64,000 nucleotides of DNA from Microbacterium sp. Se63.02b (GTDB lineage: Bacteria; Actinomycetota; Actinomycetes; Actinomycetales; Microbacteriaceae), in contig NZ_CP050453.1 in the NCBI RefSeq assembly GCF_014171575.1, forward strand, positions 1,612,001 to 1,676,000. The letters are read 5' to 3'. The translations under genes were made by a program, and so were the position numbers. Numbering within the stretch: position 1 is the first letter of the stretch; each line of letters opens with the position of its first letter. The notes under the pieces are model-generated. The model did not search any database and was not told the origin of the DNA. It was given only the letters and a program-made list of their open reading frames with translations. Of this stretch, positions 1 to 10,563 are shown one piece after another.

Positions 1-1448
<1,448 letters not shown>

Positions 1449-1452
1449 TCCG

Positions 1453-1497
1453 ATGATGATGGCCGCCGACCCGGACGGGTTCGGCGGCCATCGTCAT
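1453..1497. terminator. Bidirectional intrinsic-type hairpin between convergent genes
   Basis: A 17-base stem (1453-1469 pairing with 1481-1497, one G-T wobble) around an 11-base loop lies in the 60-base gap between the CNNM gene and the convergent flavin reductase gene. There is no U-tract, as is common in high-G+C actinobacteria. Confidence 0.6.
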
Positions 1498-1508
1498 GAT
1501 CGGGTGCG

Positions 1509-2573
1509 TCAGCGCCAGCGTGCGCGTTCGTACTGCGGGGGCCAGGAGACCTCTGCGCCCAGCTCGTGCGCCGCGCGCAGGGCGAAATGCGGGTCGCGCA
1601 GCCACTCCCTGCCAGCGAAGATCGCGTCGGCCGCACCATCGGCGAGCACCTGCTCCGCCTGTGCGGCCGCAGTGATGAGTCCGACGGCCGAGACCGGGAT
1701 GCGTCCGCCCCGGCGCACGGTCTCGGCGAGCGGCACCTGGTAGCCGGGGAAGACGTCGATCCGCTGATGCGCCACGAGGCCGCCGCTGGACACGTCGATC
1801 AGGTCCGCGCCGTGTGCTGCCGCCCAGTCCCCGACGACGGTCGCCTCCTCGGCCGTGAACCCGCCGTCCGCATGGTCGGTCGCAGAGATACGGACGAAGA
1901 GCGGGACGCCGTCACCCGTGACCTCGCGGACGGCGTCCACGACGCGCAGCAGCAGCCGCGCGCGATTCTCGAGCGAGCCGCCGTACTCGCCGTCGCGGAG
2001 GTTCGACAGCGGCGACAGGAACTGGTGCAGGAGGTACCCGTGTGCTCCGTGGATCTCCAGGACGTCGAAGCCGGCATCGACGGCGCGGCGTGCGGCGGCG
2101 AAGGCGTCGACCACGCGGTCGATTCCCTCGAGATCGAGAGCCACGGGAGCGGCGAACCCGTCGAACGCGATCGCGGAGGGAGCCGTCGTCGTCCACCCGC
2201 CGTCTGCGGAGGGCACCGACCCGCGCGCATCCGCCCACGGCCACCACGTCGAGGCCTTCCTCCCGGCATGGGCGAGCTGGATGCCGGCGGTCGCGCCGCG
2301 GTCATGGATCGCCGTCACGATCGGTGTCCAGGCATCCCGCTGCTCGTCGTTCCAGAGTCCGGCATCGCGCGGGGAGATCCGTCCTTCCGGGACGACCGCC
2401 GTCGCCTCCGCGACGATCAGCCCCGCCCCGCCGGAGGCGAACTGAGACAGGTGCGTGTGGTGCCACTCCTGCACGAGGCCGTCGACGGCGCTGTACATGC
2501 ACATCGGGGAGACCCAGAGACGGTTGCGGAATGTGACGGAGCGCAGGTGCAAGGGGGAGAAGAGAAGACTCAC
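1509..2573 (-). CDS. NADH:flavin oxidoreductase, YqjM-type old yellow enzyme
   Basis: 354 residues, a full-length TIM-barrel FMN enzyme. The N-terminus carries the SPMCMYS segment whose Cys and Tyr are the redox-tuning pair of the YqjM (thermophilic-like) OYE class. The QLAHAGRKAS segment and the EIHGAHGYLLHQFLSPLSN segment contain the substrate- and FMN-contacting residues. The C-terminal VSAVGLI and FAGREWLRDPH segments bind the FMN phosphate. Such enzymes reduce activated C=C bonds using NADPH. It is a single gene convergent with the CNNM pair. The natural substrate cannot be told from sequence. Confidence 0.92.
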   Translation of the reverse strand: MSLLFSPLHLRSVTFRNRLWVSPMCMYSAVDGLVQEWHHTHLSQFASGGAGLIVAEATAVVPEGRISPRDAGLWNDEQRDAWTPIVTAIHDRGATAGIQLAHAGRKASTWWPWADARGSVPSADGGWTTTAPSAIAFDGFAAPVALDLEGIDRVVDAFAAARRAVDAGFDVLEIHGAHGYLLHQFLSPLSNLRDGEYGGSLENRARLLLRVVDAVREVTGDGVPLFVRISATDHADGGFTAEEATVVGDWAAAHGADLIDVSSGGLVAHQRIDVFPGYQVPLAETVRRGGRIPVSAVGLITAAAQAEQVLADGAADAIFAGREWLRDPHFALRAAHELGAEVSWPPQYERARWR

Positions 2574-2629
2574 GGTTCGACGCTACCGTCGCGCACGCGC
2601 ACCGAGGGCCGTCGCACTAACGTGGAGCC

Positions 2630-3463
2630 ATGGTCGAGGTGCGCGAGTGGTCACGCAGCGATACGGCGCGGTACTTCCGTCCGCCGACGCCGGAGGACGA
2701 CAAGTATGCGCGCGGCGTGGTGGCCGTGCGCACCGGATCGCCCGCCTATCCGGGTGCCGCGGTGCTCGGCGTCGAAGCCGCCTGGCGCGCAGGTGCCGGT
2801 TTCGTGCGGTTCGTCGGCGACGAGCGCGTGGCGGACCGGGTGCTCTCGCGCCGGCCGGAGACGGTCGTCGGCGCCGATGCCGGCCACTCGCGCGTCGACG
2901 CCTGGGTCATCGGCTCGGGCACCGACCCCGCCCAACGCACCAACGACGAGAGCATCGCACTCCGGGAGATCCTCGCGGGCGCGGCTCCCGTCGTCATCGA
3001 CGCCGGGGCCCTGGATCTCGCACCAGGGGCCCGTGCTCCGTTCCTCGTGACCCCGCACGCGCGGGAGTTCTCGCGTTTGCAGGAGCGGTTGCGCGTGCAG
3101 ACGGATGGCGACGATCGGACCGAGGCAGCGCACCAGGTCGCGGTGAAGATCGGCGGAACCGTGCTGCTCAAGGGGGCGCGCACGCTGATCGCCGCTCCTG
3201 ACGCCGAGGTGATCGCGGTCGAGGCGGGGACGGGCTGGCTGGCCACCGCCGGAACCGGAGACGTGCTCGCCGGAGTCCTCGGTGCGGTGACCGCCGCGAA
3301 TCCGGGTGCGCCGTTCGCCGACGTCGCGGCCGCGGGGGCATGGCTCCACGGTCACGCCGCGCGCATCGCCGCCGACGTGATCGACGGCGGTCCCGGGCAT
3401 CCGATCGTGGCGATGGACGTCGCCGAAGCCCTTCCGCTCGCGATCAGGGACGTCTGGGAGTGA
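2630..3463 (+). CDS. nnrD: ADP-dependent NAD(P)H-hydrate dehydratase (NnrD-type)
   Basis: 277 residues, the ribokinase-like carbohydrate kinase fold that repairs hydrated NAD(P)HX. The DKYARGVVAV start of the fold, the VTPHAREFSRL segment, the KIGGTVLLKGARTLI strand and the catalytic/phosphate-binding TAGTGDVLAGVLGA motif are all visible. Only this dehydratase domain is present; no NnrE epimerase domain is fused to it or found nearby. Its stop overlaps the next gene's GTG by 4 bases. Confidence 0.88.
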   Translation: MVEVREWSRSDTARYFRPPTPEDDKYARGVVAVRTGSPAYPGAAVLGVEAAWRAGAGFVRFVGDERVADRVLSRRPETVVGADAGHSRVDAWVIGSGTDPAQRTNDESIALREILAGAAPVVIDAGALDLAPGARAPFLVTPHAREFSRLQERLRVQTDGDDRTEAAHQVAVKIGGTVLLKGARTLIAAPDAEVIAVEAGTGWLATAGTGDVLAGVLGAVTAANPGAPFADVAAAGAWLHGHAARIAADVIDGGPGHPIVAMDVAEALPLAIRDVWE

Positions 3464-4698
3464 ACCGCCGCCTCAGGTCGGGAGTGCTCGCGCTGTGGTC
3501 GGCGTTCGTGTTCGCGCACGTGCTGACGGCAGCACTGGGATGGGTGTATCCGAGCCAGCCGATGGGTGACGTGGTGCTGGTGTACGAACCCTGGGCGTCG
3601 TCGGCCCTCGGCGGAGGCGCGATCGTCGGTGTCACCGAGACGTGGGTGTATCCGCAGCTCGCCCTCGTGCCCATGCTCCTGGCTGCGGGACTCGCCGCGC
3701 CGTTGGTGCCGCTCCTCGGAGCCTCGAGCGCCTACCTGGTGGGCTGGGCGGTGCTGGTCGTGGTGCTCGACGTGATCGCTTTCGTCGTGCTGGTCGGCAG
3801 GTCTCCGTCTCGCGCTCGGCGCGCAGCCGGCTGGTTCTGGTGCGCCGCTCTGCTGTTCCTCGGACCCATCGCGCTGTATCGGATCGACGCGATCACCGTA
3901 CCGATCGCCGTGATCGCCGGGCTGTGGCTCGTCTCCCGGCCGACGATCGCCGCCGCGTTGCTGACGATCGGGGCCTGGATCAAGATCTGGCCCGGCGCGC
4001 TCGTCGTCGCCGCGCTGGTCGCGGCGCGTGCGAGGCTCCGGATGCTGTTCGGCGCGGTGGTCGTCACGGCAGCGGTCGCCGTCGTGCTGCTGCTGCTCGG
4101 CGCGGACACCGAGATCCTCGGTTTCCTCACCGAGCAGACAGGACGAGGTCTACAGATCGAGGCCGTCGCGGCGACGCCCTTCCTCTGGCTGGCGGTCGCG
4201 GGGGCTGCGCGCATCGAGTACAGCTTCGAGATCCTGACCTTCCAGATCACGGCACCGGGTGTCGATGCGGTCGCTGCGGCCCTGACACCCGTCATGGCGA
4301 TCGCCGTCGTTGCGGTCACCGGGATCGGCGCGGTGAAGGCGGTCCGCGGTGCCGCGTTCGCCCGACTGTTCCCTCCGCTTGCCCTGACGCTGGTGGTCAC
4401 CCTGATCGTCACGAACAAGGTCGGGTCGCCCCAGTTCCAGACTTGGTTGCTCGCACCGGTGATCCTGTGGATCGTCCTCGATCGATCCAGGGCACGCGTG
4501 CCGGCGGTCATCGTGCTCGCGCTGTGCCTGTTCACCTGTCTGGTGTATCCGCTCGGCTACGACGCCCTGCTGCGCGCGGACGTTCTCGCGGTTGCCGTGT
4601 TGACCATGCGCAACCTCCTCCTACTCGTCCTGCTCATCCTCGGCATCCGCGCACTCGTGCGGGTACCCGCCATCCGTCCCTCGAAACCTCAGGAGTGA
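3460..4698 (+). CDS. Polytopic membrane glycosyltransferase-like protein (GT87/DUF2029-like)
   Basis: 412 residues from the GTG at 3460, which overlaps the preceding stop; the open frame extends further upstream but only inside nnrD. About ten hydrophobic segments are visible. An Asp in the first extracytoplasmic loop (PMGDVVLVYEPW) is where polyprenyl-phosphate-mannose-dependent GT-C enzymes such as PimE carry their catalytic Asp. An AWIKIWPGAL segment lies near residue 170. The likely role is transfer of mannose or a related sugar from a polyprenyl donor outside the membrane, but acceptor and donor are inferred from the family only. The next gene starts 5 bases after the stop. Confidence 0.65.
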   Translation: MNRRLRSGVLALWSAFVFAHVLTAALGWVYPSQPMGDVVLVYEPWASSALGGGAIVGVTETWVYPQLALVPMLLAAGLAAPLVPLLGASSAYLVGWAVLVVVLDVIAFVVLVGRSPSRARRAAGWFWCAALLFLGPIALYRIDAITVPIAVIAGLWLVSRPTIAAALLTIGAWIKIWPGALVVAALVAARARLRMLFGAVVVTAAVAVVLLLLGADTEILGFLTEQTGRGLQIEAVAATPFLWLAVAGAARIEYSFEILTFQITAPGVDAVAAALTPVMAIAVVAVTGIGAVKAVRGAAFARLFPPLALTLVVTLIVTNKVGSPQFQTWLLAPVILWIVLDRSRARVPAVIVLALCLFTCLVYPLGYDALLRADVLAVAVLTMRNLLLLVLLILGIRALVRVPAIRPSKPQE

Positions 4699-4702
4699 TT
4701 CC

Positions 4703-5035
4703 ATGCTGATCGCCTTCTCCGTCGCCCCCAGCGGCGTCCCCGCCGAGGGGACCGAGCGCACTGACGCCTCCGTGCACGACGCCGTCGCCGCCGCCGTGCG
4801 TGTGGTGCGCGAGTCGGGACTGCCGCACCGCACCACGAGCATGTTCACCGAGATCGAGGGCCCGGACTGGGACACGGTCATGGACGTGGTCAAGCGCGCC
4901 ACCGAGGCGGTCATGCCATTCGGCTCGCGCGTCTCGCTCGTGCTCAAGGCCGACATCCGCCCCGGCTACTCGGGCGAGCTGGACGCCAAGATCGAACGTC
5001 TCGAGGCGGCGATCGAGGACTCAGGCGACCGCTAA
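4703..5035 (+). CDS. Thiamine-binding protein (MTH1187/YkoF-like, DUF77)
   Basis: 110 residues, the usual length of the MTH1187 family. It shows the beta-alpha-beta ferredoxin-like pattern: LIAFSVAPSG first strand, central HRTTSMFTEIEG, and SRVSLVLKADIRP strand. Family members bind thiamine or related pyrimidines and are often next to transporters. It sits between the GT-C protein and an MFS transporter with very short gaps, suggesting one transcript. Its role in this organism is not clear. Confidence 0.8.
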   Translation: MLIAFSVAPSGVPAEGTERTDASVHDAVAAAVRVVRESGLPHRTTSMFTEIEGPDWDTVMDVVKRATEAVMPFGSRVSLVLKADIRPGYSGELDAKIERLEAAIEDSGDR

Positions 5036-5044
5036 GCTGTACCG

Positions 5045-6274
5045 GTGAATCCCTCGACTGAATCGAGGGGTGCGGCGAAGTGGGCGCTCCTCTCTCTCGC
5101 CATCGGCAGTTTCGGCATCGGCATGACCGAGTTCGTGGTCATGGGGCTGCTGCCGAACATCGCCGCAGACCTGCTGCCTGCGCTCTGGGCGACCAGCCAG
5201 GAAGAAGCGCTGAGTCAGGCCGGATGGCTCATCTCGCTGTATGCGCTCGGCGTCGTGGTGGGTGCTCCGACCATCGCCGGCTTCGTAGCGCGCTATCCGC
5301 GGCATCGCGTGATGATCGTGCTCGCCCTGTCGCTCGCCCTGTTCAATGCGCTCACGGTCGTGCTCCCGAGCTTCGAGCTGGTCGCCGCATCACGGTTCCT
5401 CGCAGGCCTTCCGCACGGTGCCTATTTCGGGATCGGTGCGCTCGTCGCCGCCGACGTCATGGGGCCGGGCAAACGAGCGAAGGGCGTCGCGTTCATCCTC
5501 ACCGGTCTGACGGTCGCGAACGTCGTCGGTGTGCCGTTGGGGACGTTCCTCGGGCAGCAGTGGGGGTGGCGGGCGGCCTTCGCGGTCGTCGCGCTGGTGT
5601 TCGCGTTGGCGACGCTGTTCATCGCGCTGTTCGTGCCCGAGCATCCTGGAGATCCCGGTCGAACGATGCGCCAGGAGCTGCGCGTGTTCCGCATCCCTCA
5701 GGTGTGGTTCACGCTCGGGGTCGGCGCGATCGGCTTCGGCGGATTCTTCGCGGTCTACAGCTACATCGCGCCGCTCGTGACCGAGGTCGCCGGATCCCCG
5801 GAGTGGGCGGTGCCGATCGTCCTCGTCCTGATGGGCCTCGGGATGACGGCCGGAAACCTCGTCGGGGGGCATCTCGCCGACATCGACCTGCGACGCACTC
5901 TGCTCCTCGGCCTCGCGGCGATGGGCGTCGTGTTCGTGCTGCTCGCGCTGCTGGCGTTCTGGATCGTGACCCTCGGCCTGCTGGTGCTCGTCGTCGGCTT
6001 CGTCTCGTCGATCCTGAGCCCGACGATCCAGACACGGCTCATGGACGTCGCAGGGGACAACCAGTCGATCGCGGCGGCGATGAACCACTCGGCGTTGAAC
6101 ATCGGCAACAGCCTCGGCGCTTTCCTCGGGGGTGTGGTCATCGCGGCAGGGTGGGGTTTCACGGCGCCCGCATGGACCGGGGCGGCACTCGCGGTGGCCG
6201 GACTGCTCATCGCTCTGCTCTCCTATCGGGTCGAAAGGCGCCGTCCAGCGGTCCCGCAGCTCGTCGCGTCGTAG
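5045..6274 (+). CDS. MFS transporter, DHA1 type (AraJ/CmlA-like)
   Basis: 409 residues from a GTG ten bases after the preceding stop. Twelve transmembrane segments can be placed. The first is SLAIGSFGIGMTEFVVMGLLPNIA, a start shared with sugar-efflux and chloramphenicol-exporter DHA1 proteins. Loop 2-3 has the GAPTIAGFVARYPRHRVMI motif A and helix 5 has GVPLGTFLGQQWGWRAAF (motif C). The family exports drugs or small metabolites by proton antiport. The substrate is unknown. Confidence 0.85.
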   Translation: MNPSTESRGAAKWALLSLAIGSFGIGMTEFVVMGLLPNIAADLLPALWATSQEEALSQAGWLISLYALGVVVGAPTIAGFVARYPRHRVMIVLALSLALFNALTVVLPSFELVAASRFLAGLPHGAYFGIGALVAADVMGPGKRAKGVAFILTGLTVANVVGVPLGTFLGQQWGWRAAFAVVALVFALATLFIALFVPEHPGDPGRTMRQELRVFRIPQVWFTLGVGAIGFGGFFAVYSYIAPLVTEVAGSPEWAVPIVLVLMGLGMTAGNLVGGHLADIDLRRTLLLGLAAMGVVFVLLALLAFWIVTLGLLVLVVGFVSSILSPTIQTRLMDVAGDNQSIAAAMNHSALNIGNSLGAFLGGVVIAAGWGFTAPAWTGAALAVAGLLIALLSYRVERRRPAVPQLVAS

Positions 6275-6318
6275 CGGTCGCGTGATAGCCGTCGCGTCGT
6301 AGCCGGTGCGTCATAGAG
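6263..6318 (+). repeat. Four tandem 14-bp units across the end of the MFS gene
   Basis: Units start at 6263, 6277, 6291 and 6305. The first reads GTCGCGTCGTAGCG; the others differ by 1-5 bases. Each carries a TAG, and the first supplies the transporter's own stop codon. The unit length is not a multiple of 3, so copy-number change would not extend the protein in frame. Confidence 0.75.
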
Positions 6319-6325
6319 TGACGGG

Positions 6326-6937
6326 GTGAGCACAGCCGATCGTCCCCTGCCTCTCGCCGGCACCGCCGTACTCGTGCGTGCGGTGGACGAGGGCTTCGAG
6401 GTGCTCGTCATGCGCCGTCCCGAACGAGGATCCTTCGCCGGCGCGTGGGTCTTCCCCGGCGGCAAGGTCGACCAGGCGGACCGGCATCCGGGCGACGGCG
6501 AGGTCGAACAGGCACGCCGCGCCGCGGTCCGCGAGACCTTCGAGGAGGTCGGCCTTCACGTCGACGACCTCGTCATGTTCTCCGAGTGGCAGCCGCCCCT
6601 CGAGGCGCCGACCCGGATCCGCACCTGGTTCTTCCTCGCGGAGGCACCCGATGCCGAGGTCTCGCCGTCCGCCGACGAAGTGGCCGAGGTCGCCTGGGTC
6701 CGTCCGCAGGAGGCGCTGGCCCGGCACGGAGCAGGGGAGTGGACGCTGTATCCGCCGACCTGGATGACCCTGCACCAGCTCTCGGCGTTCACCGATGCGC
6801 GGTCCGTCCTGTCTTCCGGTGGGGCTGCGCAGCTGTTCCAGACACGGGTGCTCGGCTCGGAGACAGGACAGGTCTTCGCCTGGGAGCAGGGACGACTCGA
6901 AGCCGGCACCCTGCCGTGGCGGTTCATCGCCGGCTGA
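6326..6937 (+). CDS. NUDIX hydrolase
   Basis: 203 residues from GTG. The Nudix box is spread over the FPGGKVDQADRH segment and the RRAAVRETFEEVGLHV segment (Glu-Glu metal ligands in RETFEEVG), with a longer insert than the minimal box. This resembles NUDT7/NUDT19-like coenzyme A or acyl-CoA diphosphatases as well as general Nudix enzymes. The substrate is not predictable. It is a single gene convergent with metX, with a hairpin covering both stops. Confidence 0.85.
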   Translation: MSTADRPLPLAGTAVLVRAVDEGFEVLVMRRPERGSFAGAWVFPGGKVDQADRHPGDGEVEQARRAAVRETFEEVGLHVDDLVMFSEWQPPLEAPTRIRTWFFLAEAPDAEVSPSADEVAEVAWVRPQEALARHGAGEWTLYPPTWMTLHQLSAFTDARSVLSSGGAAQLFQTRVLGSETGQVFAWEQGRLEAGTLPWRFIAG

Positions 6938-6963
6938 GCCGCGACTCGTGCATCGGGCTCAGC
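6933..6963. terminator. Hairpin covering the stops of convergent Nudix and metX genes
   Basis: GCTGAGCC (6933-6940) pairs perfectly with GGCTCAGC (6956-6963) around a 15-base loop that lies between the two convergent genes. Confidence 0.45.
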
Positions 6964-8163
6964 TGTCGAGCAGGCGCCGCAGGTTCGCGCCGACCGCGTC
7001 CGTCTCGATGAGGAACCCGTCGTGGCCGAAGTCGCTGGCGAGCACCACGGCCTCCCCGCCGATCACGTCCGGGATGCTGCGGGCGATGCGCTGCTGCCCG
7101 TCCACCGGGAACAGACGGTCGCTGTCGATGCCGAGGACCAGGGTGGTCGCCGTGACCGCACGCAGCGCCTCTTCGACGCCGCCCCGCCCTCGTCCGACGT
7201 CGTGCGAGTTCATGGCTTCGACGAGGGTGATGTAGCTGTTGGCGTCGAAGCGACGTGTGAACTTGTTGCCGTGGAAGTCGAGGTAGGACTCCACTGCGAA
7301 GCGTCCTCCATGACCGAGCGGGGAGACATCCGACTGCCAGGACCGTTGGAACCGCTGGTTGAGCTCGATCGGGCTGCGGTAGTTCAGCAGCGCCATGCGC
7401 CGTGCCAGAGCGAGTCCCCGGTGCGGGCCCTCGCCGTCGCCGAGGTCGTAGTACTCGCCGCCTTGGAAGCGCGGATCCATGCGGATGGTCTCGAGCTGCA
7501 CGGTGTTCAGAGCGATCTGGTCTGCTGTCGTGACCGGCGGTGAGGAGAGCACCGCGAGACGTCGCACGCGTTCGGGGTGGGCGACCGCCCACTCCAGGGC
7601 GTGCATTCCGCCCATGGAACCGCCGATGACGGCCGCCCAGCTGTCGATGCCGAGCGCGTCGGCGAGCCGCACCTGCGCCGCCACCTGATCGCGGATGGTC
7701 AGGTACGGGAAGCGGGAGGCCCATTCGTAGCCGTCGGGGGCGACGCTGGCCGGCCCCGTCGACCCCTGGCAGCCGCCGAGCATGTTCGGGGCGATGACGA
7801 ACCAACGGTCGGTGTCGAGCGGAGCACCGGGACCGGTGATGTCCTCCCACCAGCCGACGGTGGGGTGGCCGGCGCCCGCGGCACCACGCACGTGACTGTC
7901 CCCGGTGAGGGCATGGAGCACGAGGACCGCGTTGTCGCGGGCGGCGTTGAGCTCGCCCCAGGATTCGTAGGCGATGCGGATGCCGGGCAGCTCGGCGCGG
8001 CTCTCCGTGGAGAACGGCCCGAACGCGGCGAAGCGTCGGCCGCCGACGGGGTCGCCGTCGCGCCATGCGCCCGTCGCCGGGGGCGGGCACGGAGCAGCCG
8101 CACGTCGGCCTCCGTCACGGGCGCCGACGGCACCGTGTCCTCGGAGGTCGTCTGCCAGTCCAT
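6959..8163 (-). CDS. metX: Homoserine O-acetyltransferase MetX (frameshifted near N-terminus)
   Basis: Alpha/beta-hydrolase-fold acyltransferase that acetylates L-homoserine for methionine synthesis. The body shows HALTGDSHVRG, the nucleophile elbow VIGGSMGGMHALEW and the C-terminal ASDFGHDGFLIE with the catalytic His. The open frame of the body begins with an unlikely leader. A second frame starts at the ATG at 8163 with MDWQTTSEDTVPSAPVTEAD, typical of actinobacterial MetX, and joins the body if one C is restored in the CCCCC run near 8080-8084. I therefore give 8163 as the true start with one missing base. It lies downstream of metY on the same strand, separated by a hairpin. Confidence 0.88.
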
Positions 8164-8257
8164 GCATCCATTCTCGCGTGGCCGGATGCCCGACGGCGGC
8201 AGGTTACGACCCGGGTTTCGGGTCTGCTCCGCACGGGCGCAGAGGGAACCCGCACAT

Positions 8258-8293
8258 GACGATGCCCCGGGCCGTGCGGTCCGGGGCATCGTC
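8258..8293 (-). terminator. Intrinsic-type hairpin after metY
   Basis: A perfect 13-base stem (8258-8270 with 8281-8293) and a 10-base loop lie just past the metY stop and about 95 bases before the metX start. metX may therefore need its own promoter or depend on read-through. Confidence 0.6.
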
Positions 8294-8306
8294 GAGGCGG
8301 TGCGGG

Positions 8307-9629
8307 TCAGGCGCGAGCGGCCTCCGACACGGCGCGGGCCGCGGCGAGAGCCTGGTCGAGGTCGGCCTTGAGGTCGTCGATGTTCTCGATGCCGACCGAC
8401 AGGCGCACGAGGCCCGGCGTGACTCCGGCCGTGAGCTGCTGCTCCGGCGTCAGCTGCGCGTGCGTGGTCGAGGCGGGGTGGATGACGAGCGAGCGCACGT
8501 CGCCGATGTTCGCGAGGTGGCTGAACAGGGACAGGCTGTTCACGAACTCGCGGCCGGCTTCGACGCCGCCCTTCAGCTCGAACGACAGCACCGCGCCGAC
8601 GCCCTTCGGCGCGTACTCGTTGGCCTTGGCGTACCAGGGGGAGGAGGGCAGGCCGGAGTAGTTGACCGTCGCGACGTCGTCGCGGCCGTCGAGCCACTCG
8701 GCGATCTCCTGGGCGTTCTGCACGTGGCGCTCGATGCGCAGCGAGAGCGTCTCGACACCCTGGATGAGGTTCCACGCGCTCTGCGGGGCGATGGCCGAAC
8801 CGAGGTCGCGCAGCAGCTGCACGCGGGCCTTGATGATGTAGGCGAGCGGGTCGCCGACCGCGGCGGTGTAGCTCGCGCCGTGGTACGAGGGGTCGGGAAC
8901 CGTGAGGCCGGGGAACCGGTCGACGTTCTTCGACCACTCGAACTTCCCGCCGTCGATGATGACGCCGCCGATCGTGGTGCCGTGGCCGCCGAGGAACTTC
9001 GTGACCGAGTGCACGACGATGTCGGCGCCGAACTCGAACGGACGGATCAGGTACGGGGTCGCGATCGTGTTGTCGACGATGAGCGGGACGCCGCTGTCGT
9101 GCGCGATGTCGGCGACCGTGCGGATGTCGAGGATGTTGATCTGCGGGTTGCCGATCGTCTCGGCGAAGAACAGCTTGGTGTTCGGGCGGACGGCGCGGCG
9201 CCACTCCTCCGGGTCGTCCTGGTTCTCGACGAACGTGACCTCGATGCCGAGCTTCGCGAGCGTGTACTTGAAGAGGTTGTATGTCCCGCCGTAGATGGAG
9301 CTCGAGGCGACGAAGTGGTCGCCGGCCTGTGCGATGTTCAGGATCGCGAAGGTCGAGGCCGCCTGGCCGCTGGCGAGCACGAGGGCGCCGGTGCCGCCTT
9401 CCAGCGCGGCGAGACGCTGCTCCAGCACGTCCTGCGTGGGGTTCTGGATGCGCGTGTAGATGTTGCCGAACTCCGCGAGGGCGAAGAGGTTCGCCGCGTG
9501 GTCGGCGCTGTCGAACACGTACGACGTGGTCTGGTAGATCGGCGTCGCGCGGGCCTTCGTGACGGGATCGGGGGCAGCACCGGAGTGGATCTGCTTGGTC
9601 TCGAAGCGCCAGGACTCGGGTGCGGACAT
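8307..9629 (-). CDS. metY: O-acetylhomoserine aminocarboxypropyltransferase / sulfhydrylase
   Basis: 440 residues. PLP-dependent Cys/Met-metabolism enzyme that replaces the acetyl group of O-acetylhomoserine with sulfide to give homocysteine. Family landmarks are the YTRIQNPTQDVLEQRLAALE segment near the N-terminus, the LASGQAASTFAILN segment, the PLP-pocket VDNTIATP, and HSVTKFLGGHG with the Schiff-base Lys. The ATG at 9629 gives the normal length; the frame stays open far upstream, but that part is non-conserved. The metY-metX pair makes a short direct-sulfhydrylation route. Confidence 0.95.
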   Translation of the reverse strand: MSAPESWRFETKQIHSGAAPDPVTKARATPIYQTTSYVFDSADHAANLFALAEFGNIYTRIQNPTQDVLEQRLAALEGGTGALVLASGQAASTFAILNIAQAGDHFVASSSIYGGTYNLFKYTLAKLGIEVTFVENQDDPEEWRRAVRPNTKLFFAETIGNPQINILDIRTVADIAHDSGVPLIVDNTIATPYLIRPFEFGADIVVHSVTKFLGGHGTTIGGVIIDGGKFEWSKNVDRFPGLTVPDPSYHGASYTAAVGDPLAYIIKARVQLLRDLGSAIAPQSAWNLIQGVETLSLRIERHVQNAQEIAEWLDGRDDVATVNYSGLPSSPWYAKANEYAPKGVGAVLSFELKGGVEAGREFVNSLSLFSHLANIGDVRSLVIHPASTTHAQLTPEQQLTAGVTPGLVRLSVGIENIDDLKADLDQALAAARAVSEAARA

Positions 9630-9679
9630 GATGTTCCCCCAGGAGGTCGGAAGGTCGGATGGCGGATGCCGTTGAAGCG

Positions 9680-9706
9680 AGAGTACGGAACTCCGCTCGT
9701 TGTCAA
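9680..9706 (-). promoter_or_regulatory. Possible metY promoter
   Basis: On the minus strand TTGACA (9706-9701) is followed 15 bases later by TACTCT (9685-9680), about 50 bases before the metY ATG. The -35 is perfect but the spacing is short, so this is tentative. I looked for a SAM riboswitch fold in the leader and did not find one. Confidence 0.3.
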
Positions 9707-9890
9707 CAACACCCGGGAAATGTGACGTAACACGGCTGAGGCCCGGAATCACGCGGTTTGCGGCGGATGGAGCGACAGGATCGACGCGCGACCGACATCC
9801 GGAGTGCGGGTATCGGGTCGCGAAGGATTTCTGTACTGTGTGGCTCAAGTGCTCACGACCGCGCACGTCGGAGCGAGGAGGGAACGTCAG

Positions 9891-10501
9891 ATGACTGCCG
9901 AGTCGGAACCGACCAGTGTCCTCAGCGGGCGTGAGGCGTCGAGACCGGGCGTCGCGCGGCGGACGGTGCTCATCGGAGCCGCGTGGTCGCTCCCTGTCGT
10001 CGCCGTCGCCGTCGCGACCCCGGCAGCGGCGGCTTCGACCGCCGCGCTTGGCCGTTTCGTGATCGAGACCATGCAGGGCGGCACGTGGGTGAACCCCGAC
10101 TACTACGGTGCATCGCTGCAACTCCGCAACGATGACACGCAGGCCGCGTCGCTCCCGGTCGCCGACATCACCAGCGGCACGGTCACGGTCACGTTCGCAC
10201 TGGCCGACGCCGGAACGCTCGCTCCCGTCGTGATCGCCAACGCCGGCGGCTCGAGCCCCACCGTCCCCGCACTCCCGAACACGGATCCGACCTGGACCGC
10301 CGCCGGCGTCTCGGACAATGGCGACGGCACCGTGACGTACACGCTCGCCTACGCCGGAAGCCTCCCGGGGCAGGGGTGACGCACGTGACGTTCGGCATCC
10401 TCGGCCCGACGCCGCTGCACTCCGGGGTGTCGGTCACCGTGACGTCGACCGGCAGCCCCACCGACGGGTTCGTGCACACGCGCACCGCCACCCTGTTCTG
10501 A
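9891..10501 (+). CDS. Small Tat-exported protein of unknown function (frameshifted)
   Basis: The ATG at 9891 follows a GAGGAGGGA ribosome site. The first 45 residues look like a Tat signal: a twin arginine in GVARRTVLIGAAW, a hydrophobic core, then ATPAAAAS. The rest is rich in Thr, Val, Asp and Gly with alternating strands, like a small extracellular beta-sandwich. The frame stops at 10379, but restoring one G in the GGGG run at 10373-10376 continues it through VTHVTFGILGPTPLHSGVSV to the stop at 10499-10501, giving about 203 residues. It is divergent from metY. I do not recognise the family. Confidence 0.6.
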
Positions 10502-10563
10502 GAGATTCGCGCGAAGGCGCGGTGTCTGTCCGCGCAGGGCCGCGAACATCGTACGGTGGAGGC

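Noticed and set aside
9630-9890. SAM riboswitch upstream of metY
   Set aside because: No matching stem arrangement or conserved core seen by eye; only a possible promoter.
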